Origin: JAZQHR01 sp045540815
GTDB lineage: Bacteria > Bacillota > Clostridia > UMGS1810
Direction: 5' to 3'
NCBI GenBank assembly: GCA_045540815.1
Contig: JAZQHY010000015.1
Span: 1-60,618 of the forward strand
Length of the DNA: 60,618 nucleotides
The notes under the pieces were generated by a model. That model did not search any database. It was not told where the DNA came from and worked only from the letters and a program-made list of their open reading frames with translations. Below are positions 48,622 through 57,222 of this stretch, one piece after another (the first letter of the stretch is position 1; each line of letters starts with the position of its first letter). Made by a program: the position numbers and the translations under genes.

Positions 48622-49509
48622 ATGAAACCCGTTATATACATAGATGTGCTTTTTTTAGTTAATTTTTTTATAAACTGCACGCTTCTTTTAATTTGTGCAA
48701 AAATCTTAAAACGTCAGTACAAAGCTCACAGGCTGTTTTTAGGTGCAGCGCTTGGTGCGGTATATGCAGTGTGTATGTTTTTCCCCAAAATGAAGTTTAT
48801 GTACACGCTTTTGGCAAAGTTTTTAATGTCGCTTTTAATCGTTTCATCATCTTTTAAAATTGTGAAATTATCCCTTTACATAAAAACTGTTTGCACATTT
48901 TATCTTGCGTCGTTTACTCTTGGCGGAGGACTTATGGCGCTTGTGCATTTCACAAATACCCAAAAGATGACAGGTACCGTTATGAATAACGGCATTTTTT
49001 ATTTTAATCTTCCGTTTGGAACGGTTTTGATAGCCTCGCTTATAGCTTACATTCTCATTTCCATATTTTGCAGGATATACAAAGAGAGCAAAAACACGTC
49101 ATACAAAGAGGTATACGTGTACATAGGCGGTAAACACACCTGTTTTCGTGCGCTCATAGATACAGGGAATATGCTGTCAGAGCCTATTTCAAACACACCT
49201 GTTATGGTGGTAGAACTTGAAAAACTAAAAACGATTTTACCTGAAGAATTTTATGATGTATTAAGCAATGGTAGTGCAATGGACTATATTGCATATGAAA
49301 ATACGCCATCTATTTTTGAATCAAGACTCCGTATCATACCATACTCGTCGCTCGGCGAAGAGAACGGCATACTTATGGGATTTAAACCAGATGCAGTGAA
49401 AATATCTGACAAATGCATTACAAACATAATAATCGGTGTTTACAACCGCAGTCTGTCGGCTACATACGAATATGATGCGCTTCTAAACCCCGAAATACTA
49501 TCACAATGA
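48622..49509 (+). CDS. spoIIGA: Sigma-E processing peptidase SpoIIGA
   Basis: 295 aa. Five membrane segments in residues 1-~150, then the aspartic protease half with ALIDTGNMLSEPI (D180, matching the catalytic Asp of B. subtilis) and GFKPDAVKI. It removes the pro-sequence of sigma-E when activated by SpoIIR. GGAGG precedes the ATG. The stop overlaps the region before sigE. Confidence 0.95.
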   Translation: MKPVIYIDVLFLVNFFINCTLLLICAKILKRQYKAHRLFLGAALGAVYAVCMFFPKMKFMYTLLAKFLMSLLIVSSSFKIVKLSLYIKTVCTFYLASFTLGGGLMALVHFTNTQKMTGTVMNNGIFYFNLPFGTVLIASLIAYILISIFCRIYKESKNTSYKEVYVYIGGKHTCFRALIDTGNMLSEPISNTPVMVVELEKLKTILPEEFYDVLSNGSAMDYIAYENTPSIFESRLRIIPYSSLGEENGILMGFKPDAVKISDKCITNIIIGVYNRSLSATYEYDALLNPEILSQ

Positions 49510-49529
49510 ATATTATGGAGGAATTACCC

Positions 49530-50246
49530 ATGGATTTTTATAAAAATATACGAAAAAAATTTTTATTTCTTCTTATAAAGCTTCGTCTTTTGTCAAAAGA
49601 TGTCCATTATATAGGCGGGTCTTTGGCACTTCCGCCACCCCTTTCAAAAGAAGAAGAGGCATCGCTGATAGAAAGACTTGCTACCGATTCACACGAGGTG
49701 CGCACAACGCTGATCGAAAGAAATCTAAGACTTGTGGTGTACATAGCAAAAAAATTTGAAAGCACGGGAGTCGGTGTAGAGGACCTTATATCAATAGGCT
49801 CAATAGGGCTTATAAAGGCGATAAACACCTTTAAACCTGACAAAAACATAAAGCTTGCCACTTATGCGTCAAGGTGTATAGAAAACGAAATACTTATGTA
49901 CCTAAGGAAGAATAGCAACCGACGTGTGGAGATATCAATAGACGAGCCGTTAAATGTCGACTGGGACGGAAATGAACTTCTGTTATCCGACATACTCGGC
50001 ACTGATTCAGATGTGATATATCAAAACATCGAAAACGAGGTTGACAGGGAGCTTTTAAGCATTGCACTTGAAAAGCTTTCAACTCGTGAAAAAACCATAA
50101 TGGAGCTTAGATTCGGTGTAAAAAGCGGTGTATCGAAAACACAGAAAGAGGTTGCCGATATGCTCGGTATATCGCAGTCATACATATCGAGGTTGGAAAA
50201 AAGGATAATAGGAAAATTAAAAAAAGATATTTCCAGAATGATATAG
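49530..50246 (+). CDS. sigE: Sporulation sigma factor sigma-E (pro-form)
   Basis: 238 aa from the ATG at 49530 (GGAGG seven bases upstream; an earlier ATG at 49506 overlaps spoIIGA and has no site). Basic hydrophobic pro-sequence (residues 1-~28) followed by HYIGGSLALPPPLSKEEE, the cleavage neighbourhood. Region 2 ERNLRLVVYIAKKFE, LATYASRCIENEILMYLR; region 4 SQSYISRLEKRIIGKLKK. Mother-cell sigma factor. sigG, often next in clostridia, is not here. Confidence 0.97.
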   Translation: MDFYKNIRKKFLFLLIKLRLLSKDVHYIGGSLALPPPLSKEEEASLIERLATDSHEVRTTLIERNLRLVVYIAKKFESTGVGVEDLISIGSIGLIKAINTFKPDKNIKLATYASRCIENEILMYLRKNSNRRVEISIDEPLNVDWDGNELLLSDILGTDSDVIYQNIENEVDRELLSIALEKLSTREKTIMELRFGVKSGVSKTQKEVADMLGISQSYISRLEKRIIGKLKKDISRMI

Positions 50247-50280
50247 AAAAGAATAAATTTAACACAAAACATTCTATGAA

Positions 50281-50310
50281 AAAAGACAAGGTTTAAAACC
50301 TTGTCTTTTT
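50281..50310. terminator. Bidirectional terminator of sigE and tRNA-Leu
   Basis: AAAAGACAAGGTTT (50281-50294) / AAACCTTGTCTTTT (50296-50309) with flanking A/T runs. Confidence 0.9.
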
Positions 50311-50397
50311 TGGTGCCGATGGCCGGAGTCGAACCGGCACGGTATCGCTACCGGCGGATTTTGAGTCCGCTACGTCTGCCAATTCCATCACATCGGC
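50311..50397 (-). tRNA. tRNA-Leu (CAA)
   Basis: 87 nt class II tRNA: anticodon loop CTCAAAA between GCGGA/TCCGC, long variable arm CGGTAGCGATACCG, T loop TTCGACT, A73 and encoded CCA. Confidence 0.97.
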
Positions 50398-50460
50398 GTG
50401 AAATTACTATGATATAATAACACAAATTTCAAATAATTTCAATAGTTAATTCAAAAAATT

Positions 50461-51090
50461 TTACAAAAACAGGTTTAAGATAAAGTTATTGTTATACATT
50501 TCAATAACGTATCTTGACATTTCAACAAAATTTATAATACCTGCTACAGGCTTTGTAAATGAGAACACGCTAAGTACTGCAAGTATCACATAAAGCCATA
50601 TAACACCTATAAATATACCGCAGAAAAAGCCGAGGTATTTATTTGCCTGTTTTAAGAAAGGCAGTTTAGCACACACGTCTATAAGCTTTATAAGAAGTGA
50701 CACTACTATCTTCGAAAGTATAAACAAAAGTATGATGGCAAGGATTGTAAGCAGCAGTCCTGTTATCATTTCAGCTATAACAACCGCACCTGAAGATACG
50801 ATTTCTTCAGATTTAAGTACTATATCTTGTATAAATCTTGGTATTCCCGATATGTATCCGCCGTTTGCCTCAACCATTTCTTCGGCAACTCTAACCGACA
50901 GTGCATCGGTAAGTATTCTGCCAAGCGGTCCGTTTTTAAGGAAATTGGCAAAGCTTTCATAAAAGAAGAACGTAGCCATAACAGATATTAAAAACGAACA
51001 CGCATTTAATACCGAATATATAAGTCCTTTTTTAGAAAAATACCTTCCGCACCAAAGCAGCATTGCCAGTGCTAGTATATCAATAATCAT
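50461..51090 (-). CDS. CvpA family membrane protein
   Basis: 209 aa with four hydrophobic segments. The CvpA pattern is visible at the start (DILALAMLLWCGRYFSKKGLIYSV) and in the FCGIFIGVIWLYVILAVLS segment. CvpA proteins are linked to envelope stability and, in E. coli, colicin V production. Last gene of the seven-gene operon starting at 56353. Confidence 0.85.
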   Translation of the reverse strand: MIIDILALAMLLWCGRYFSKKGLIYSVLNACSFLISVMATFFFYESFANFLKNGPLGRILTDALSVRVAEEMVEANGGYISGIPRFIQDIVLKSEEIVSSGAVVIAEMITGLLLTILAIILLFILSKIVVSLLIKLIDVCAKLPFLKQANKYLGFFCGIFIGVIWLYVILAVLSVFSFTKPVAGIINFVEMSRYVIEMYNNNFILNLFL

Positions 51091-51104
51091 AATTATCTCC
51101 CCTA

Positions 51105-52214
51105 CTATCTAAGGTTTATAAGCTCTGCACTTGAACCGCTAACAACAAACGCAGACCTTTTATTTTCAAACAAAAGCGCGCTTTTGATATCTTTATTTAG
51201 GTTAAACGTCTTTTTCTCGTTTCCGTTTCTCGATATAATCTTAAGCTTTCTGCCAAGTGTAAGCATAATCTTTCCGTCAACAACATCAACACCTGTTACA
51301 GTTTCTTCGCTATCAAACACACCGCACTCTTTGCCCGATGCTTTATACACCTTAACTACACTGCCGTGTACTACCGAATCGTCCTTGCTGAACACAAGCA
51401 CCATATTGTTTGGTGAGTTTATGTTAAACGACGTTAGCTTCATATTGCCGTATGGCACGTCAAACACCTTTTCGCCGATGGCATTGTAGCCGTAAAAACC
51501 TGTATCGCTTACTGCAACCACTCTGCTTTTACTCACATATGCGATATCCATAACTATACTGTTTTCAAGTACGTGTCCAACGTGAGGTTTTTCCTGCGTG
51601 AAATTAAACATCATCACACCGCCCGACACCGAGCTTTTGCTAAAATCGACTGTTGCAACAGTCATACTTTTGTTGTTTGGTGAAATCTCCGCGTCAACAA
51701 CATAGTTTTCTGCGCTGTGCCATCTGTATATAATTTCACAGTCAGGCGAGTATACAGTAACCAGCGATTTGTAACCTGTTTCACCTGTAACTATACAAAA
51801 ATATCCGTTTTCGTTTATAGAGGCGGTAGCTATTTCGCCTTCTGTTTCCACCTTCTGCGTAGATTTGCCGTCGGTCACAAGTGCAACCTTCTCATTCATA
51901 TAGTATATGACAGCTCTTCCTCCATTAGACCTTATAAACGGATTTGCACCATTTGACTCTATACTCCATTTTGACACAAGCTTGTCGTTGTACGCATATG
52001 TGCCGTTATTTTTCACCATAACGATGTTATTTCCGCATCTGCCAAAATCGTATGCTTCGTTTGCCTCGATTGGAATAGTGTCATATCCTGACTCGACGTC
52101 CTTTTCTCCGCCTGAAGATATACCCGCAATTAGCTTTATACCAAATATTATAACGGCTAAAGCTACTATACCTATAACTATTTTTATAATGGTATTTTTA
52201 TTTATATTTTTCAT
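51105..52214 (-). CDS. DUF5711 membrane-anchored beta-propeller protein
   Basis: 369 aa. One N-terminal membrane segment (about 10-30) and then repeated beta blades with motifs such as NGTYAYNDKLVSKWSIE, VVTVYSPDCEIIYRW-like strands and GFYGYNAIGEKVFDVP. This matches DUF5711, a propeller of unknown role common in clostridia, usually next to CvpA as here. Fourteen bases before the CvpA gene. Confidence 0.8.
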   Translation of the reverse strand: MKNINKNTIIKIVIGIVALAVIIFGIKLIAGISSGGEKDVESGYDTIPIEANEAYDFGRCGNNIVMVKNNGTYAYNDKLVSKWSIESNGANPFIRSNGGRAVIYYMNEKVALVTDGKSTQKVETEGEIATASINENGYFCIVTGETGYKSLVTVYSPDCEIIYRWHSAENYVVDAEISPNNKSMTVATVDFSKSSVSGGVMMFNFTQEKPHVGHVLENSIVMDIAYVSKSRVVAVSDTGFYGYNAIGEKVFDVPYGNMKLTSFNINSPNNMVLVFSKDDSVVHGSVVKVYKASGKECGVFDSEETVTGVDVVDGKIMLTLGRKLKIISRNGNEKKTFNLNKDIKSALLFENKRSAFVVSGSSAELINLR

Positions 52215-52230
52215 AAGTATATCTCCTTTT

Positions 52231-52959
52231 TTAATACTCTATTTCATAAAGAAAAAGCCCTTGCGGTGGTGCGGTCTTTCCTGCTTTTGTTCGGTCCTTC
52301 GCATTTATTACTTCCGCGATGTCGTCTATCTTGCCCATACCCACGTATATAAGTGTGCCCGTGATTATCCTTACCATATTATAAAGATATCCATCTGCGG
52401 TTATATACATATTTATAAAATCGCCCTCACGCAAAAGCTTTAAATCGGTAACTGTCCTCTCGGTGCTTACAACATCGCTCCCAGATGCCATAAATGATGC
52501 AAAATCGTGCGTGCCGACTAGCTTTTTTGCCTCATTGCACATTTTATCAAAATCAAGGTCGTATGTAACGTGCCACGAATACTTTATATTAAACACGTCC
52601 GGCACTTTTGATGTATTTATTCTGTAAAGATATGTTTTTTGCTTGGTGGAAAAACGCGCGTTAAAATCGTCTGGCACTATTTCGCATTTTTCTACACGGA
52701 CATCGGCAGGAAGGCACGAATTAAGTGCGTGAGGTATTTTCTCGGGCGAAATAGATGTGTCCGACATAAAATTGCACACATAAACTCTGGCGTGAACGCC
52801 TGCGTCTGTTCTGCTCGAGCCTGTAACCTTTATATCTTCATTTGTAATTTTTTTAAGTGCATTTTGCAAAAGCTCCTGTATGGTTATGGCGTTTGGCTGT
52901 ATCTGCCAGCCGTGATAATTTGTGCCGTCATACGAAAGGGTTAATTTAAAATTAGTCAC
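52231..52959 (-). CDS. truA: tRNA pseudouridine(38-40) synthase
   Basis: 242 aa. YDGTNYHGWQ at the start, the catalytic Asp in GSSRTDAGVHA, and FLYNMVRII-like YLYNMVRIITGT late. It modifies U38-U40 in the anticodon arm of many tRNAs. The start is GTG (52959) with GGAG upstream. Cotranscribed with ecfT, a common clostridial order. Confidence 0.95.
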   Translation of the reverse strand: MTNFKLTLSYDGTNYHGWQIQPNAITIQELLQNALKKITNEDIKVTGSSRTDAGVHARVYVCNFMSDTSISPEKIPHALNSCLPADVRVEKCEIVPDDFNARFSTKQKTYLYRINTSKVPDVFNIKYSWHVTYDLDFDKMCNEAKKLVGTHDFASFMASGSDVVSTERTVTDLKLLREGDFINMYITADGYLYNMVRIITGTLIYVGMGKIDDIAEVINAKDRTKAGKTAPPQGLFLYEIEY

Positions 52960-52976
52960 TTTTTAATTCTCCAACA

Positions 52977-53777
52977 TCAGAAAATAATATTTAACACTAT
53001 GATAACCGCAAAAACAAGCGCCATCACAAAAATCGTCATTATGTCCCTGCTTTTTATCTTAAGCTCTTTTAATCTTGTTCTGCCCTCTCCGCCGTGATAA
53101 CACCTACATTCCATAGCAGTAGCAAGCTCGTCTGCGCGCCTGAATGAGCCGAGGAATAGCGGTACAAGTATTGGCACCATTGCCTTTGCACGCGAAAGAA
53201 TATTTCCGCTTTCAAAATCTGCACCTCTTGACATCTGTGCCTTCATTATTTTGTCGGTTTCCTCAACAAGTGTAGGTATGAACCTTAGCGCAATGCTCAT
53301 CATCATAGCTATCTCGTGTGCAGGAAGTCCAATTTTTGAAAATGGTGAAAGCAGCTTTTCTATGCCGTCTGTAAGCGCAATCGGTGATGTAGTAAAGGTT
53401 AAAAGCGATGTTCCCATAACAAGAAGGATAAGCCTTAGCGACATAGACATCGCAAGGTAAAGTCCTTCCCTTGTTATCTTCAAAAAACCCATCTTCCAGA
53501 TAATCTCTCCTGATGTAAGGAAAAGATTTAATAATGATGTGAATATTATAATAAACGCAAGCGGGTTTACACCTTTTAGCACCATAGAAAGCTTTAGTTT
53601 CGAAAGCTTTATGGCAAAGAGTAAAAACAACGCTACAAACGCATATCCTACAAAGTTTTTCACAAAAAATATAGCGCACACAAAAAATAATGTGGATATA
53701 ATCTTAACTCTTGGGTCAAGATTGTGTACAGGCGATGTGCCGGGGTAATACTGGCCGAGTGTAATATCTCTTATCAT
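52977..53777 (-). CDS. ecfT: ECF transporter T component
   Basis: 266 aa with six membrane segments. Start GQYYPGTSPVHNLDPRVKI; coupling helices AMSRGAD-type MSRGADFESG and FRRADELATAMECRCY. It joins the two ATPases to substrate-binding S components such as ThiT (26.5 kb). Stop-start overlap with ecfA2. Confidence 0.95.
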   Translation of the reverse strand: MIRDITLGQYYPGTSPVHNLDPRVKIISTLFFVCAIFFVKNFVGYAFVALFLLFAIKLSKLKLSMVLKGVNPLAFIIIFTSLLNLFLTSGEIIWKMGFLKITREGLYLAMSMSLRLILLVMGTSLLTFTTSPIALTDGIEKLLSPFSKIGLPAHEIAMMMSIALRFIPTLVEETDKIMKAQMSRGADFESGNILSRAKAMVPILVPLFLGSFRRADELATAMECRCYHGGEGRTRLKELKIKSRDIMTIFVMALVFAVIIVLNIIF

Positions 53778-54631
53778 TTTATCACACCCCTTATATATTT
53801 TTCTATCTCATCTGCCGCCTTTTCCACGGTAAATGTATCTTTATCTATATTTATTCCGTTTTCGATAAGCCTGTTTACTACTGTGCTTACCTGAGGAATA
53901 TCAAGTCCCATTTTTGTAAGCTCTTCGCCTCGTTTATATATATCTGCCACGCTTCCCTGCATTTTTACACATCCGTCAGCTATCACGATAACATTTTTAA
54001 CTGTCTTTGCAATATCCTCCATACTGTGCGATACAAGTATTATGGTGATATTTTTCTCTTGGTGAAGCTTTTTAAGGCACATAAGTATATCATCTCTGCC
54101 CTTCGGGTCAAGACCGGCGGTTGGCTCATCAAGGATTAAAATTTCAGGGTCCATAGCGAGTATTCCCGCTATAGCTACTCTCCTTTTCTGTCCTCCCGAA
54201 AGCTCAAACGGCGATTTATTTAGTACCTTTTCTTTTAGTCCGACGATTTTTATAACCTCGTGGACTTTTTTATCTATTTCATCATCAGTCATACCTATAT
54301 TTTTTGGACCGTATGCGATATCCTTGTACACAGTTTCTTCGAAAAGCTGATACTCGGGATACTGAAACACTAGTCCTACCATACGGCGAATATCTGACAT
54401 TTTTACATCTTTATCTGTGATATCGATGTCATTTATAAGTATCTGCCCCTCCGACGGCTTAAGAAGTCCGTTCATATGCTGAATAAGGGTAGACTTTCCC
54501 GAGCCTGTGTGTCCTATGAGTCCTACGAAATCCCCCGTTTCTATCTTAAGTGAAATATTATGGAGTGCTATTTTTTCAAAAGGACTGTTTTTAGAGTACA
54601 AATGACTGACATTTCTAAGCTCTATTGACAT
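53774..54631 (-). CDS. ecfA2: ECF transporter ATPase A2
   Basis: 285 aa. Walker A GHTGSGKST, Q loop FQYPEYQLFEETV, signature LSGGQKRRVA and Walker B ILILDEPTAGLD. Overlaps ecfA1 by ten bases. Confidence 0.95.
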   Translation of the reverse strand: MSIELRNVSHLYSKNSPFEKIALHNISLKIETGDFVGLIGHTGSGKSTLIQHMNGLLKPSEGQILINDIDITDKDVKMSDIRRMVGLVFQYPEYQLFEETVYKDIAYGPKNIGMTDDEIDKKVHEVIKIVGLKEKVLNKSPFELSGGQKRRVAIAGILAMDPEILILDEPTAGLDPKGRDDILMCLKKLHQEKNITIILVSHSMEDIAKTVKNVIVIADGCVKMQGSVADIYKRGEELTKMGLDIPQVSTVVNRLIENGINIDKDTFTVEKAADEIEKYIRGVIK

Positions 54632-55458
54632 AGTTTAAGTATCTCCTCTACACATTCGTCCACATCTACAATATCTTCTTTTATATCAAATCCACGCATT
54701 TTTAGCTCATGACAAAGTGCCGTCACCTGCGGAACGTCAAGTCCGAGCTGTTTCATTTTATCAACACGCGCAAAAACCTTTTTTGCAACATCGTTAATAA
54801 CTATCTCGCCATCATTTATTACTACCACTCTGTCGGCACATACTGCCTCATCCATATTGTGTGTGATGAGGACAACAGTTGTGTTATGTTCTCTGTTTAG
54901 TCTTTTTATAGTAGCTATAACCTCGCGTCTGCCCTTTGGGTCGAGCATTGCGGTAGGCTCGTCAAATACTATTACCTTTGGGTTCATAGCAAGCACGCCT
55001 GCGATGGCAATTCGCTGCTTTTGACCGCCCGACAATAGGTGCGGTGCGTATGATTTATATTTGGTCATACCTACAGCCTCTAATGCATCGTCTACGCGTC
55101 TGCGTATTTCGGTTGGCTCTACGCCAAGGTTTTCCGCCGCAAACGCGACGTCCTCCTCAACGATAGTTGCCACTATCTGATTGTCAGGATTTTGAAATAC
55201 CATTCCTACTCTTTGGCGAATATCCAAAAGCTTTTCCTCGTCTTTGGTATCAATTCCACCGACCAGCACCCTTCCTCCTACGGGAAGAAGTATAGCATTT
55301 AAATGCTTTGCAAATGTAGATTTGCCCGAGCCATTATGACCAAGCACTGCTACAAACTCGCCTTCGTTTATTTCGAGGTCAATACCCTTTAAAACAAGCT
55401 TTTCATCTGCAATTTCATTTTCTCTGTATGTGTATGTTAAATTATTAACCTCTATCAA
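54622..55458 (-). CDS. ecfA1: ECF transporter ATPase A1
   Basis: 278 aa from a TTG at 55458 (AGAAGG ten bases upstream); homologues start IEVNNLTYTY. The longer frame to 55497 overlaps the methyltransferase gene and has no site. Walker A GHNGSGKST, Q loop FQNPDNQIVATIVEEDVAF, signature LSGGQKQRIA and DEPTAMLDPKG. Confidence 0.93.
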   Translation of the reverse strand: MIEVNNLTYTYRENEIADEKLVLKGIDLEINEGEFVAVLGHNGSGKSTFAKHLNAILLPVGGRVLVGGIDTKDEEKLLDIRQRVGMVFQNPDNQIVATIVEEDVAFAAENLGVEPTEIRRRVDDALEAVGMTKYKSYAPHLLSGGQKQRIAIAGVLAMNPKVIVFDEPTAMLDPKGRREVIATIKRLNREHNTTVVLITHNMDEAVCADRVVVINDGEIVINDVAKKVFARVDKMKQLGLDVPQVTALCHELKMRGFDIKEDIVDVDECVEEILKLCQ

Positions 55459-55483
55459 ACCTCTAACCTTCTTTCTTAAGTGC

Positions 55484-56353
55484 TTAATCCTTTGCAAACC
55501 ACCTTGTAGTAGCTCCGCAAGGAAGGTTTAATCCAAGCTCTGTAATAGGAAGTCCTATCTCGCTGTGAGTAACTGTGCCTTTAAATCGTCTGCCGACAGT
55601 AAGTTCAAGCACGTTTGCCACAACGGTAGACGATATGCCTGTAGTATATGAATTTATGATGAAGAATAGCGGGTTGTCGCTCATTATCTTCATACATTTC
55701 CCTATAAGCGAGTAGAGCTCGTCCTCAAATTTCCATATCTCGCCTTTTGGTCCTCTGCCGTACGACGGAGGGTCCATTATAATGCAATCGTATTTATTTC
55801 CGCGTCTGCCTTCGCGGTCAACAAACTTTATAACATCGTCTACTATATATCTTACAGGTGCCTCTCTAAGTCCTGAGCTCTGGGCATTTTCCTTTGCCCA
55901 CTGCACCATACCCTTTGATGCGTCTACGTGGACAACCTCTGCACCTGCATATGCCGAGGCTATGGTAGCTCCGCCTGTATATGCAAAAAGGTTTAACACC
56001 TTTATCGGTCTTCCTGCGTTTTTAATCTTGTCTATTATAAAGTCCCAGTTTACTGCCTGTTCGGGAAATATACCTGTATGCTTAAATCCCATAGGCTTTA
56101 CGTTGAACACAAGCTCGCCATATTTTATTTGCCACGCTTCAGGTAGCTTTGAATGATACTCCCAGCTTCCGCCGCCTGATTTACTTCTATGATAATGGGC
56201 ATCTGCCCTTGTCCACAATTTCTCATTACCCTTTTCAAGCCATATAGCTTGCGGGTCAGGTCGTCTAAGTATAATATTTCCCCATCTTTCAAGCTTTTCG
56301 CCATTTGATGCGTCTATTAATTCATAATCTTTCCAGCCGTTTGAAAGTAGCAA
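55484..56353 (-). CDS. RlmI-like SAM-dependent methyltransferase
   Basis: 289 aa from a TTG at 56353 (GGGGG eight bases upstream); longer frames begin at 56383 without a site. NLFAYTGGATIASAYAGA is the SAM-binding motif I and MDPPSYGRGPKG motif IV. It belongs to the 23S rRNA methyltransferase K/L/I group but lacks the PUA domain, so the substrate base is open. First gene of the operon leading to ecfA1A2T, truA, DUF5711 and CvpA. Confidence 0.85.
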   Translation of the reverse strand: MLLSNGWKDYELIDASNGEKLERWGNIILRRPDPQAIWLEKGNEKLWTRADAHYHRSKSGGGSWEYHSKLPEAWQIKYGELVFNVKPMGFKHTGIFPEQAVNWDFIIDKIKNAGRPIKVLNLFAYTGGATIASAYAGAEVVHVDASKGMVQWAKENAQSSGLREAPVRYIVDDVIKFVDREGRRGNKYDCIIMDPPSYGRGPKGEIWKFEDELYSLIGKCMKIMSDNPLFFIINSYTTGISSTVVANVLELTVGRRFKGTVTHSEIGLPITELGLNLPCGATTRWFAKD

Positions 56354-56388
56354 ACACAATACCCCCATTCTAAATAATATCATCTTTC

Positions 56389-56417
56389 ATTTTACCATTT
56401 TATGAGTATATCGTCAA
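56389..56417 (-). promoter_or_regulatory. Promoter of the seven-gene operon
   Basis: TTGACG (56412-56417), 17-bp spacer, TAAAAT (56389-56394), read on the minus strand. Downstream genes are spaced by overlaps or gaps of up to 26 bases down to CvpA. Confidence 0.75.
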
Positions 56418-56486
56418 TTAAATTTTATAAAAAACGGATTATAATCTCGCTTTTGACACAAAATAAGTTTAAGGGTGGTGAGAAAT

Positions 56487-57221
56487 ATGGAAATATCAGT
56501 TATAATACCTGCATACAACGAAGAAAAAGTTATACGGAGCAGTATAAAAAGCATTATTTCATATATGAACGAGAATTTTAAAAGCTACGAGATAATAGTT
56601 GTTGACGACGGAAGTACAGACAAAACGCCCGAGATACTGCGTGAATTTTCGGGGGAAATACGCGTGCTGACAAACACCAAAAATATGGGCAAAGGCTACT
56701 GTGTAAAAAAAGGGGTTATGTATGCAAAGGGCGACAAAATAGTATTTACCGACGCAGATATGGCATATCCGCAAAAGTATATAAAAGAGTTTTCAAAGGT
56801 GCTTGACTCTGCCGATATGGTTATAGGGAAAAGGGATAGTCAAAAAAATGCATATCCATTTTACAGACGGGTAATGTCGAGTGCTCTGTCATATGCAAAC
56901 AAGCTTATATTTTCAAATATTCCAAGTGATACCCAATGCGGAATAAAGGGTTTTAGAAGGGCTACGGCAAAATCAGTATTTGACAGATGCACCATAAACG
57001 GTTTTGCGTTTGATATAGAAATTATATGCATTGCAAATGAACTTGGAAAAAGCATAAGAGAGTTTCCTGTCGAAATGTCCGTCTATGAAAAAAGCAAGGT
57101 TAATCCCATAACTGAGCCTTACAAAATATTGTCAGACATAGCAAAAATTAAGCTTAATCTTATAACAGGTTACTACACAAGGTACGCTATTATACAAAGA
57201 AGTGCCGGGAGGCTGACATAA
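56487..57221 (+). CDS. Family 2 glycosyltransferase (dolichyl-phosphate glucosyltransferase-like)
   Basis: 244 aa from the ATG at 56487 (GGTGAG upstream; GTG codons four to five positions earlier are possible). GT-A fold: SVIIPAYNEEKVI, VVDDGSTDKT, the DADMAYP metal motif and GIKGFRR. No membrane tail is visible, unlike GtrB. It likely loads a sugar from UDP- or GDP-sugar onto a lipid phosphate. The next gene (one base away) is a membrane protein of GT-C type, and a GtrA protein is encoded at 6.2 kb. Confidence 0.85.
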   Translation: MEISVIIPAYNEEKVIRSSIKSIISYMNENFKSYEIIVVDDGSTDKTPEILREFSGEIRVLTNTKNMGKGYCVKKGVMYAKGDKIVFTDADMAYPQKYIKEFSKVLDSADMVIGKRDSQKNAYPFYRRVMSSALSYANKLIFSNIPSDTQCGIKGFRRATAKSVFDRCTINGFAFDIEIICIANELGKSIREFPVEMSVYEKSKVNPITEPYKILSDIAKIKLNLITGYYTRYAIIQRSAGRLT

Positions 57222-57222
57222 A

